Translations under genes and position numbers: made by a program
Notes under the pieces: generated by a model
Told to the model about the DNA's origin: nothing
Databases searched by the model: none
Seen by the model: only the letters and a program-made list of their open reading frames with translations
Assembly (NCBI GenBank): GCA_017746715.1
Contig: JAGHZQ010000052.1
Location: 1 to 64,000, forward strand
Reading direction: 5' to 3'
Length of the DNA: 64,000 nt
Source of the DNA: Cyanobacteria bacterium SBLK
GTDB taxonomy: Bacteria > Cyanobacteriota > Cyanobacteriia > Cyanobacteriales > Spirulinaceae
In this document: piece by piece, positions 26,025-34,375 of the stretch
How the letters are laid out: every line of letters begins with the position of its first letter
How positions within the stretch are numbered: the stretch's first letter is position 1

Positions 26025-27767
26025 CTACGAAGCGGGCTGCAATTTACACTCGAAGTTCCGGTCAAAATCCTCGGGGGTCCGATAATACTCACCTGTTGGG
26101 TAATATTCGCCCATCACTTCAGCCTCTTGGCCGGGCCCTGGGATGTTTTGGGGGGCGTACGGAAAGTCATTGAGGGGCAGTTGCCAACGATTGCGAATTT
26201 CCCCCAGCCACATATCGCCAAACCCATCACCGGCGGCGGGAAACTCCAACCAAGCGTAACCGCATTCATAACGGGCTTTCTTGGGACGGTAGGAGGGTCG
26301 GCTGACGACGATGGTGTAATAACCGTTTTCATCGACGGGCATCTCTTCGTCAAAAACGCTATCGATGACTTGCGATCGCGCTAAAGATTCATCGGTTACC
26401 CAAGAGAAATAGCGCATTTCTGCATCGGATTCGTCAAAGGTGGGATTGTTGAAATAGGTCTCGGGCGTCTTGGGTTTTTTGCCTCGCAAGACTAAGACTT
26501 CGCCTAAATCGCGATCCATCCACGTCACCAGATAAGATGTTGTCGAATTGATAAATCCGCCGGAACCGATATCGGGATCGACAGGGTCGGGACAATCACT
26601 TGCATTATCGGGACCCAGCTCGAAGTTGGCGCAGAAATTGTACTTCGCAGTCCACTCGCGGATGATGTAGGGGGGGTCTTGAGCGGGCCAAGTATTGGGA
26701 CGATCTTGGTTGTACCATTCCGTGCGATCGCGCTCCTTCCGATAAGCAACCGGATCGAATGCGGGTGTGGGATAAACGCTACTCAGATCGCCTTTGAACT
26801 GAGAGTATTCCTCTTCGCAGAGTGTATCGCCCTCGACGACGCTCCCATTCTCTAGGATAATCTTCGCCTCGGGTAATTCCGGACCGCCCAGCATGTTTGT
26901 TCCGCGATCGGGGACATAGATTCGCATCGCTACGAGATACCCCATCTTGGGGAACTCTTCCTCCCCGATATATAAGGTATTGGGTTCGAGCTGCAATTTT
27001 TCTGCTTGTTTGGGGAAGGCTTCGGTAAATAATTCTTCAAAGTCGGGAAGACTCTCGGGAATCCTTGGCAATTGTCCGACCAACTTAGGTAGGACTTCAG
27101 CAATTTCAGTTTTGAAGTCTGGAGAATTTTCGGGGATCTGTTGCAACTTTTCTGCCAACTTAGGGAAGGCTTTTGCAAAGCGTTGTTGGAATGTCGGCAG
27201 ATTCTCGGGAATCCATTTCATCGTATAGGAACGATTCTCGGCGGTGCGATCGCCTCCGTTTATAAAGGGGTTTTTCGAGCCTTCATCGGGTTCGATCTCA
27301 TAATCGAGGATCTGATGATCTCCACCCACCAAGGTGGCGGAATCTGGATCGTAAAAATAACTGCTAAAAGTCATGGAACGAGCGTGAGGAAATTCACCCG
27401 TTACCTCGACGTGACTGCCCTCGGGGAGGGAAAATAAAGCGATGGGGTAGGCAGTTTGTGCATCTGGATAAAAGGAGTTGTGATAGGGATCGGCACTCAG
27501 GGTCATTTTCCAGAAACAGTTTTCGATCGCGACATCCGGGCGAAACTCCCGACCGACGTTATCCGGATCTCCATTGCGATCGAAGGGATCGAGTTCTTCT
27601 TCCCATTCAGGCAAGAGGTTATCGACAGTACCTAACTGAGGAAGAAAGCCGGGTTTTGCTAAAGCTACACTCGGAAACAATAAGACATCTCCTAATAAAA
27701 GAGAAACGAGCATCGCAAATACCGCGATCGCCCTCCCAATGCGGTTTAAAAAACCGTTACAAAACAT
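26025..27767 (-). CDS. Secreted hypothetical protein with three 25-residue repeats
   Basis: A 580-residue exported protein, first gene of the minus-strand unit. The start at 27767 (MFCNGFLNRIGRAIAVFAML) yields a signal peptide ending near ALA-KPGF. Early beta-rich segments (LFSLPEGSHVEVTGEFPHAR) and the late YYTIVVSRPSYRP resemble the DUF1254/DUF1214 relatives downstream. Between them are three tandem 25-residue units, each starting IPE(N/S) and containing a PDF or PTF followed by a helix (for example FAKAFPKLAEKLQQ), encoded at about 26989-27213. These may form a helical insert. Function is unknown. Confidence 0.7.
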   Translation of the reverse strand: MFCNGFLNRIGRAIAVFAMLVSLLLGDVLLFPSVALAKPGFLPQLGTVDNLLPEWEEELDPFDRNGDPDNVGREFRPDVAIENCFWKMTLSADPYHNSFYPDAQTAYPIALFSLPEGSHVEVTGEFPHARSMTFSSYFYDPDSATLVGGDHQILDYEIEPDEGSKNPFINGGDRTAENRSYTMKWIPENLPTFQQRFAKAFPKLAEKLQQIPENSPDFKTEIAEVLPKLVGQLPRIPESLPDFEELFTEAFPKQAEKLQLEPNTLYIGEEEFPKMGYLVAMRIYVPDRGTNMLGGPELPEAKIILENGSVVEGDTLCEEEYSQFKGDLSSVYPTPAFDPVAYRKERDRTEWYNQDRPNTWPAQDPPYIIREWTAKYNFCANFELGPDNASDCPDPVDPDIGSGGFINSTTSYLVTWMDRDLGEVLVLRGKKPKTPETYFNNPTFDESDAEMRYFSWVTDESLARSQVIDSVFDEEMPVDENGYYTIVVSRPSYRPKKARYECGYAWLEFPAAGDGFGDMWLGEIRNRWQLPLNDFPYAPQNIPGPGQEAEVMGEYYPTGEYYRTPEDFDRNFECKLQPAS

Positions 27768-27821
27768 TAATAAGTCCTCACAAAAAGAATAAAAAAATCT
27801 CGGGTTGTTGTCCGGAGATTG

Positions 27822-27878
27822 CAAGGTCAGTTTAGGGGTAAGTCATTTCTGGAAATAGACAAAAATTCCAACTTTTTC
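27822..27878. promoter_or_regulatory. Conserved divergent regulatory block, copy 1
   Basis: Lies between the AraC gene and the divergent operon. It shares the order AGTTTAG.GGTAA, TCTGGAA, CAAAAATTCC and ACTTTTT with 31508-31567, the equivalent gap at the second AraC gene. Conservation of non-coding DNA in two duplicated loci suggests AraC operator sites. Confidence 0.5.
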
Positions 27879-27980
27879 AGCCATATAAATTAAAAAACTC
27901 ATTTTTAAAAATCATAAATACCACTTATAATAAGATTTATTGTTTTGTTTTAACCGAATGTCGTACAAAGGAGTTTGTGG

Positions 27981-29060
27981 ATGGATGTCAGCGATCGCAA
28001 AATTGCCCGAGATCGAACCAATATCGAGACGAGCGATCGCAAGATTGTTTCCAGATCCTTTACAGATTTGGATGGTTTCAAAGAGTTTTTTGAGTATCAA
28101 AATAAAGAAATAATACAACTCACTCCCGGATCTCTTCAAGCAGAGTTTTTATCAATTCAGATTGGTGATTTACATTTCACATACAATCAGGCAAATCAAG
28201 GCATTCAATTTTCAGGTGATGGTACAAAAGGATATATCTGTTTTGGGATACTTTGGTCTGAGAAGGAAAAAGAATATTACTCTTTTCGTCACGCGGTCGA
28301 GCCTCACAGAACTATTTTTGGTTTCAATAATCGGGAAGCCGACGAAATATTTCCTCACGGTGTAACCGTGACACAGATTGCCATCCCCGTTCGAACTTTT
28401 GATACTTATGCCGATCGCTTGAAACGTTACGATTTAGGCGATCGCTTCCGGAATAAAAATCATGTGAATTTGCTCCCCACTAGAATGCAGGAAATTAAAG
28501 ATTACTTGCAACAATTGATTTGGTTAGCCGTATACAAACCGACTTGGTTGCACCAACCTCATATTGAAAAACTCGTTAGCGATGATTTCCTACCTTTGTT
28601 AATTAGTCAGATTCCGCTTAAACGAAATTCTCAGGCTTTTCTTAAACCTTCTCGGCGATCGCAGTTGATTGTCCGAGCCGAACACAATATGTTAGCCAAC
28701 TTAGATAAACCTTTGACTTTAACACAGCTTGCTAAAGATTTAGAGTCGAGCAGTTCGGCATTATCTTATGGTTTTCAGGACTTATTTGGTTTGAGTCCCA
28801 TGCGCTATCTCAAAGTCCGACGATTGAATGCCGTGCGACAACACCTAAAGGCAAGCGAACCGGATAATTGCGCGATCGCCACTCTCGCCAGTCAATTTGG
28901 ATTCTACCATCCCAATCATTTTACGAGAGATTACAAGACGATGTTTGGGGAGTTACCTTCAGAAACGTTACAAAATACGGCAAAAGTTAACGAGAGTCAC
29001 GATGAATATCATCTTGAAATTAGAGGTCATCAACGGATCGCAGATCGATGTATGCTCTAG
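27981..29060 (+). CDS. AraC-family transcriptional regulator, copy 1
   Basis: A 359-residue regulator. The C-terminal 100 residues hold the double helix-turn-helix: LTLTQLAKDLESSSSALSYG and the later IATLASQFGFYHPNHFTRDY with the family signature ending FGELPSETL. The N-terminal 230 residues are a ligand or dimer domain related to the copy at 31.6 kb. ATG 27981 follows a good AAAGGAG site, so an upstream TTG is unlikely. It is divergent from the repeat-protein/DUF1254/sulfatase unit and probably controls it. Confidence 0.9.
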   Translation: MDVSDRKIARDRTNIETSDRKIVSRSFTDLDGFKEFFEYQNKEIIQLTPGSLQAEFLSIQIGDLHFTYNQANQGIQFSGDGTKGYICFGILWSEKEKEYYSFRHAVEPHRTIFGFNNREADEIFPHGVTVTQIAIPVRTFDTYADRLKRYDLGDRFRNKNHVNLLPTRMQEIKDYLQQLIWLAVYKPTWLHQPHIEKLVSDDFLPLLISQIPLKRNSQAFLKPSRRSQLIVRAEHNMLANLDKPLTLTQLAKDLESSSSALSYGFQDLFGLSPMRYLKVRRLNAVRQHLKASEPDNCAIATLASQFGFYHPNHFTRDYKTMFGELPSETLQNTAKVNESHDEYHLEIRGHQRIADRCML

Positions 29061-29235
29061 AGCGCGATCGGGTTGATCTCAAATTTATAAATTGATTATT
29101 CAGGGAATCAGAGAAAACCTGATAATTGTGAAACAAGCATCACTTCGGCTTCGCTCAGTGACCACCTGCTTGTTCGAGAATTTTATTGAAAAATACACGG
29201 GCAGGATGCCATTAGTGTCAAGTTAGGGTTCTCTG

Positions 29236-29811
29236 TTCTTCGACTGCGATCGCGCCTTAGTTCGTTATCCTAATAGCAAGAAGCCTTTTGAATTGCCCTT
29301 TCGCATTTTTGAACGGGAGGCAGGGAAAAGGGCGAAAAAGCGATCGATTCATTTAGGTCTCATGATTACCCCACAAACCCCCAATCTCACCCCTTTCCAG
29401 ACCAATATACCCGATGTTGGCGAGACGATTTTTCCCGATTTCTTACAATTTTTAGCAGAGGAATCGAAAAAGGGACGGTTTTGGGTAGTCTCGGAATTTC
29501 CGAGCGATCGTGTTTTGTTTCTAACCGATAACACCGATCCTAATTGGGTGAAAATCCCGACTCATCAAATCATCGGTATGGATCGGATGAATTCTTGGCG
29601 GGACAGCATGGACGATTACGATCGCCTACAACATCTCTTGATGACTGATGGGGTTGCACCTCAGTTTGTTAACAAAGGCTACAGACTTGATGATTCTTTT
29701 TGTCAATTTCAGAAAACCCATTATCTCATTGACGGATTGTTCGGTACACAATGCCGTGCTTCTGTTTCCGAAGGGAGGGAGTTACTAAGACTTGCACCCG
29801 ATGTGAAGTAG
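29236..29811 (+). pseudogene. 5'-truncated copy of the 17.7-kb hypothetical gene
   Basis: From TTCGACTGCGATCGCGCCTT on, the DNA matches 17868-18441 closely to the stop codon and beyond into the GGTGCGTTAATAACGCACC repeat with its CTACGAGATTACGAGATT flank. The first 54 or so codons are missing. An open frame of 172 codons starting at a TTG (29293) remains, with no ribosome site, so expression is unlikely. The left edge falls after AGTGTCAAGTTAGG, a possible insertion or recombination joint. Confidence 0.8.
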
Positions 29812-29873
29812 TGAGTAAGGTGCGTTAATAACGCACCCTACGAGATTACGAGATTAGCACCCTACGAGGATTA

Positions 29874-31418
29874 CTAGAAGTTGTCCGGCAATATGGGTAT
29901 TTGGTCTAGCGGGCCAGCATCATCTACGTCATAATCTGGACTGAAGTAGGGGTTCCCCTGAGCATCTACGAAGTCAGGCTGGGCTTTGAGCCACTCGCTA
30001 AATTCCTGCTCCTCTGCATAGGCAACAAGCCGCGCTTCAAGCTCTGCCACGATATCTGGGCGATCGGCGGCAAGGTTATTCTCCTCCTCCTTGTCCTCAG
30101 AGAGATCGAATAGCTCGGTCTTACCCGGAAGCGTTGCGTACTTGATGAGCTTCCAATAGTGCCCACTGTCTTTGTCTTTGCGGATGATAGCTCCGCGATA
30201 GCTCTCGACGTTGATCAAAATCTCCTCATGGGGTGAAGGCGCCTCTTCCGCAATGGTCGCCCATGCGTCTTTCCCGTCGAAAGGATGAAGGAGACCGCCC
30301 TTACCCCCGGCAAGAGCCAGTAGGGTAGGCATGATATCTACATGATGTAGAGGTTCGTACACCTCTGCATGCCCGAGTTGGGCTGGCCAGTTCACGATGG
30401 CAGGTAAACGCACTCCGCCCTCGTAAAGGGTTATCTTTCCACCTCGGAAAGGCTCGTTAGAGCCTGGCGGTTCGTCTGGAATTTCGCCATCTGGTGCGGA
30501 GAATGTTGTTTGCGCATTGCCACCGTTGTCAGTGGTGAAGAAGATCAGCGTATTATTGCGCATACCTTCCTCTTTGAGAGCATCAAGCATACGACCGATC
30601 TGGGTGTCGATACTGGTTATCATCGCTGCGTAGGTGCGCTTATCCAGATTCTCATCACCTGGGAACAGATCCTCAGCCTCATAATATTCGATATCTTCTG
30701 GGGGGGCATCTAATGGAGTGTGGGGGGCTTGGGAAGCGAAATAGAGGAAAAACGGTTTCGACTGGTCGTGTTGATGGATTAGCTCTACCGCTTCGTCCCC
30801 AATCAACTCGGTGTAATAGCCTTGTTTGAATGGTTTAATGCGTAATTGTTTGCCGTTGCGCTGCCAGTCAACTACATCTCCACGCTCCTTAGTAAAATAA
30901 TCTACCTCACCCATGACATTGCCATAGAAGTGGTCAAAGCCGCGATTCTGGGGCCAGTAATCCTTAGAAGCGTGTCCGAGGTGCCATTTGCCGACCATTG
31001 CCGTTTCGTAACCCGCTTTTTTAAGCGCGTCAGCCAGAGTCACCTCATCCGTGGGCAATCCATACCGGTGTGAGGGGAAGATAACGTTAGTCTGCAAGCC
31101 GTAGCGCATGGGGTAACGCCCTGTCATCAGTGCTGCTCGTGCCGGAGTGCATACGGGCAAACCGTAGTATGATTCCAACTGCACGCCGTTCTCAGCAAGG
31201 TCGTCAATATTCGGTGTCTCGATCTTGCTGCCGCGATAACCGAGATCGGCATTACCCAGGTCATCTACCAAAATCACAAGGATGTTCGGCTTAAGCACCG
31301 GGGTATCGGCAAGAGCGGTCGGGCTTCCTGACAGCATTCCCGAAAAGAATAGTAGCAGGGAGGTCGCGATCGCCACGACTCCTCTCAAAAGTCGGTTCAA
31401 AAAACCGTGAAAAAACAT
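29874..31418 (-). CDS. Secreted sulfatase, arylsulfatase B-like
   Basis: A 514-residue exported sulfatase. After the signal peptide (MFFHGFLNRLLRGVVAIATS), PNILVILVDDLGNADLGYRG gives the metal aspartates and CTPARAALMTGRYPMR (Cys90) the formylglycine site. MVGKWHLGH holds the conserved Lys/His pair, TDNGG the later Asp-Asn, and GGKITLYEGGVRLPAIVNWP is typical. The domain is close to GalNAc-4-sulfatase-like enzymes, which suggests sulfated polysaccharide as substrate. ATG 31418 has a GAGG site in the shared ATGAGGTTTTATCTATG leader. It is divergent from the second AraC gene. Confidence 0.9.
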   Translation of the reverse strand: MFFHGFLNRLLRGVVAIATSLLLFFSGMLSGSPTALADTPVLKPNILVILVDDLGNADLGYRGSKIETPNIDDLAENGVQLESYYGLPVCTPARAALMTGRYPMRYGLQTNVIFPSHRYGLPTDEVTLADALKKAGYETAMVGKWHLGHASKDYWPQNRGFDHFYGNVMGEVDYFTKERGDVVDWQRNGKQLRIKPFKQGYYTELIGDEAVELIHQHDQSKPFFLYFASQAPHTPLDAPPEDIEYYEAEDLFPGDENLDKRTYAAMITSIDTQIGRMLDALKEEGMRNNTLIFFTTDNGGNAQTTFSAPDGEIPDEPPGSNEPFRGGKITLYEGGVRLPAIVNWPAQLGHAEVYEPLHHVDIMPTLLALAGGKGGLLHPFDGKDAWATIAEEAPSPHEEILINVESYRGAIIRKDKDSGHYWKLIKYATLPGKTELFDLSEDKEEENNLAADRPDIVAELEARLVAYAEEQEFSEWLKAQPDFVDAQGNPYFSPDYDVDDAGPLDQIPILPDNF

Positions 31419-31507
31419 AGATAAAACCTCATAAAAAGGGTTGACAAACCCAAAGCCCGTGCGTTGGCTTTGGGACGGGCTAGTGCTAGAGCGCAATTCA
31501 GAGATCT

Positions 31508-31567
31508 CAAAGTGAGTTTAGTGGTAAACTATCTCCGGAAGTAATCAAAAATTCCCACTTTTTTGAA
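31508..31567. promoter_or_regulatory. Conserved divergent regulatory block, copy 2
   Basis: Matches 27822-27878 at AGTTTAGTGGTAA, ATCTCCGGAA, CAAAAATTCCCACTTTTTT. It lies between the second AraC gene and the sulfatase gene. Confidence 0.5.
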
Positions 31568-31640
31568 CATAAAAATTGAATAATTAAATCTAAAAAAATA
31601 TTTATTTTTCTTATGGAAACGATTGGTAGGAGTTGAGTTA

Positions 31641-32723
31641 ATGGATGACAGCGATCGCAAAACTGCCCGATCTCGAGACAATATCAGGACGGGCGATCGG
31701 CAAATTACTTCTAAAGTCTTTACAGATCTGGATAATTTCAGAGAGTTTTTTCGCTTTCGCGGACATGAAATGATACAACTTAATTCTGGTTTCCTTGAAG
31801 GTGGTTTTTTTTTAATTAAGTTTGGCGATCTATATTTTGCATATCATTGGTCAAATCAAGGAATTCACTTTTTTGGCGATGCAAACTCAAAGGATCGTAA
31901 AATTTTTAATATAGTCTGCTTTGAGAATGGAGGAGAATGTTTCTCATTTCGTCACCCCATCGAGCCTCAAAGAACTCTTTTTGGTTTCAATAGCATGGGA
32001 GCTGATTTCGTCGCCAATCGAGGTGGAGTGATGATGCAAATTGGTATCTCTTTAAAAATTTTTCATACTTATGTGGAGCAACTGCAACGCTACGATTTAG
32101 ACGATTGTTTCTGGCGTAATAATAATGTGAATGTGTTACCAACCGGAATGGCAGAAATTAAAAATTACCTACAACAAATTTTTTGGTTAGCCGCATATAA
32201 ACCGAATTGGTTGTACCAACCTCATATCGAAAAACTTGTCACCGATGATTTTATTCCGTTATTCATAAGTCAGATTCCCATTAAGCGAAATTCTAAGAGT
32301 TTTTTTAAGCCTTCTCGACAATCTCCGTTAATCGTCCGAGCAGAACAAAAAATATTGAACTATTTAGACAAACCCCTGACCTTAAAACAGCTTGCTGAAG
32401 ATTTAGAGTCAAGCAGTTCGGCGTTATCTCGTGGTTTTCGAGACTTATTTGGCATCAGTCCCATGCGCTATCTCAAAGTCCGACGACTTCATGCCGTGCG
32501 GCAACATTTGAAAGCAAGCGAACCCGAAGATTGTACCATTGCCATCCTCGCCAATCAATTTGGATTTTACAATCCCAGTCATTTCACTAAAGATTACAAA
32601 ATCATGTTTGGAGAGTTACCTTCAGAAACGTTGCGAAACACGGCAAAAGTTAACTCGAGTTGCGATGAATATAATTTTGAAATCAGAAGTCATCAACGGC
32701 TCACAAATCGATGTATGCTCTAG
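31641..32723 (+). CDS. AraC-family transcriptional regulator, copy 2
   Basis: A 360-residue paralogue of the 28-kb regulator, alike from MDDSDRKTARSRDNI to the final HQRLTNRCML. The helix-turn-helix part has LTLKQLAEDLESSSSALSRG and AILANQFGFYNPSHFTKDY. The N-terminal domain is more diverged than the DNA-binding domain, suggesting a different ligand but similar sites. ATG 31641 follows TAGGAG. It is divergent from the sulfatase gene and probably regulates it. Confidence 0.9.
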   Translation: MDDSDRKTARSRDNIRTGDRQITSKVFTDLDNFREFFRFRGHEMIQLNSGFLEGGFFLIKFGDLYFAYHWSNQGIHFFGDANSKDRKIFNIVCFENGGECFSFRHPIEPQRTLFGFNSMGADFVANRGGVMMQIGISLKIFHTYVEQLQRYDLDDCFWRNNNVNVLPTGMAEIKNYLQQIFWLAAYKPNWLYQPHIEKLVTDDFIPLFISQIPIKRNSKSFFKPSRQSPLIVRAEQKILNYLDKPLTLKQLAEDLESSSSALSRGFRDLFGISPMRYLKVRRLHAVRQHLKASEPEDCTIAILANQFGFYNPSHFTKDYKIMFGELPSETLRNTAKVNSSCDEYNFEIRSHQRLTNRCML

Positions 32724-32735
32724 AGACTTATTATG

Positions 32736-32786
32736 CCTTTGGGATTGAGTTTTTCATTCGAGAGGAGCGCGATCGCTTTGGAAAGA
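32736..32786 (-). pseudogene. Scrap of the GAF-protein N-terminal domain
   Basis: On the minus strand this reads SKAIALLSNEKLNPKG, against PKAIALLLNEKLNPKG at the start of the GAF protein (about 14010-14060). Only some 50 nt match. After it, CGATATCGAATTGATTCGCA also resembles 17173-17192. It is a gene fragment, not a functional gene. Confidence 0.65.
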
Positions 32787-32851
32787 ATAGCTCGATATCG
32801 AATTGATTCGCAACTCGCCAATTATCTTACTCATGGAAGCAGCATATACGA

Positions 32852-33199
32852 CTACTTCAATCCAAACTGCGCCTTGTTCGCCAATTTGCCGTCTTGAAAA
32901 GTAAGCGTAATGTTGCTTGTTGGTGGGTTGTTCTCCCAGATATGAATCTCTGTTTTGATTCCTGCAACCTCGCTCGAACTCATCTCTTTTCCATTCGAAC
33001 CGAGCAAAGCCTGCGCTTCTTCTAGCGAGATGCCATTAGGAATCGCATCGTAATCTGCCATTGTTAAGCTCTTTTGCGCTTCTTGAATTTTTTCTTTGAT
33101 TTTTGCCTCGCTCTCGGTAAGCACGGAAGTATCAGGAGATACTGCATTTTGACAGGCAACGAGAGAGACGGAGAGGAAGAGTGGCAATAAATATCGCAT
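32852..33199 (-). CDS. Small lipoprotein
   Basis: A 115-residue lipoprotein: MRYLLPLFLSVSLVAC gives a lipobox with Cys16. The mature part has MADYDAIPNGISLEEAQALL and ends NITLTFQDGKLANKAQFGLK, the pattern of the small SmpA/BLIP-like (DUF3862-type) fold found in envelope lipoproteins. It stands alone on the minus strand. Confidence 0.75.
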   Translation of the reverse strand: MRYLLPLFLSVSLVACQNAVSPDTSVLTESEAKIKEKIQEAQKSLTMADYDAIPNGISLEEAQALLGSNGKEMSSSEVAGIKTEIHIWENNPPTSNITLTFQDGKLANKAQFGLK

Positions 33200-33347
33200 G
33201 ATATCGACTTCTAGCTTTCTTATTCATCGTAGAGGAAGAAAACCAAAAAATTCAGAGTATATAAGAACTACAAGCGATCGCAAATTGCCATTTACAGCGA
33301 GACAACGACATCATGAGCTACCCAGTCAACAGTTAGAGGTAGTCTAG

Positions 33348-33380
33348 TAGGGTGCGTTACGTTCCACTAACGCACCCTAG
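33348..33380. repeat. Dispersed palindrome, GTGCGTTA family
   Basis: TAGGGTGCGTTA and TAACGCACCCTA arms around CGTTCCAC, preceded by AGAGGTAGTCTAG as at 20.1 kb. Confidence 0.9.
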
Positions 33381-33415
33381 CGATCGAAACTTTACCCATC
33401 AAAAAGAATGAATCT

Positions 33416-34201
33416 ATGAAAATTGCAACATGGAATGTGAACTCAATTCGCACGCGTCAAGCGATCGCCAAAAATTGGCTACAAACCCATGCGATCGACG
33501 TACTTTGCTTGCAGGAAACTAAGGTTATTGATGCCGATTTTCCCCGAGAACCTTTTGAATCTCTCGGCTATCATCTCTACATCTCGGGACAAAAGGCTTA
33601 CAATGGCGTGGCACTGTTCGCCAAGCAACCCTTAACCGATGTAAAAATTGGGTTTGCGGAAGTGGTCGGGACAGAACTTACGGGAGATTTTGACGAACAA
33701 AAGCGGGTGATTTCTGGGGTTTTAAACGATATCAGAATTGTTAACCTTTACGTTCCCAACGGGTCGGCGATCGGGAGCGAGAAATACGATTATAAATTGC
33801 GCTGGTTGAAAGTATTACGGGAATACTTGCAAAGATTGGGGGAAAAAGAAGAGCTTTGCGTTTGCGGCGATTTTAACGTGGCCCCAGACGATCGCGATAT
33901 TTATAACCCTAAAGGCAAAAACAAGCATATCATGGCTTCCCCTGCCGAACGAGAAGCCTTACAGGATGTTTTAAGGGTGGGGTTAACGGATATTTTTCGC
34001 CAATTTACCGCAGAAACCGGGCATTATAGCTGGTGGGATTATCGTCGCGGCGGTTTTGCCAATAATCGCGGCTGGCGTATCGACCATCATTATCTCACTC
34101 CCGGACTGTGCGATCGCGCCAAATCTTGCACCATCGACATCGAACCCCGAAAACTCGAAAAACCCAGCGATCACGCTCCCGTTATCGTCGAAATTGATTA
34201 G
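33416..34201 (+). CDS. xth: Exodeoxyribonuclease III
   Basis: A 261-residue AP endonuclease and 3'-5' exonuclease of base-excision repair. The EEP-family motifs are complete: ATWNVNSIRTR (Asn7), CLQETKV (catalytic Glu), NLYVPNGSA, VCGDFNVAPDDRDI, WWDYRRGG, WRIDHHYLTP and the final SDHAPVIVEID with catalytic Asp-His. ATG 33416 is the natural start. The last 70 bases are echoed immediately downstream. Confidence 0.95.
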   Translation: MKIATWNVNSIRTRQAIAKNWLQTHAIDVLCLQETKVIDADFPREPFESLGYHLYISGQKAYNGVALFAKQPLTDVKIGFAEVVGTELTGDFDEQKRVISGVLNDIRIVNLYVPNGSAIGSEKYDYKLRWLKVLREYLQRLGEKEELCVCGDFNVAPDDRDIYNPKGKNKHIMASPAEREALQDVLRVGLTDIFRQFTAETGHYSWWDYRRGGFANNRGWRIDHHYLTPGLCDRAKSCTIDIEPRKLEKPSDHAPVIVEID

Positions 34202-34246
34202 ACCCTGCAAATTGGAAAAATAAAGCGATCGCGATCGGTTCTGCCT

Positions 34247-34317
34247 CATTGACATCAAACCCTGAAAATTGGAAAAACAGGGGCGATCGCACGCCCGTTA
34301 TCGTAGAAATCAATTGA
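34247..34317 (+). pseudogene. Degenerate repeat of the xth 3' end
   Basis: CATTGACATCAAACCCTGAA then AAACAGGGGCGATCGCACGC and CCCGTTATCGTAGAAATCAA parallel the end of xth (34132-34201), which encodes IDIEPRKLEKPSDHAPVIVEID. The copy contains a stop where Arg should be and an indel. Tandem remnant. Confidence 0.75.
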
Positions 34318-34375
34318 GGTTATAATTTTGAATTGAGAATTCTGAATTTTGAATTTTATTTGTGTGAGGTAAAAG

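Noticed and set aside
29100..29235. Insertion sequence end before the truncated gene copy
   Set aside because: ACAAGCA/TGCTTGT arms and GTGTCAAGTTAG are suggestive, but there is no transposase or target-site duplication.
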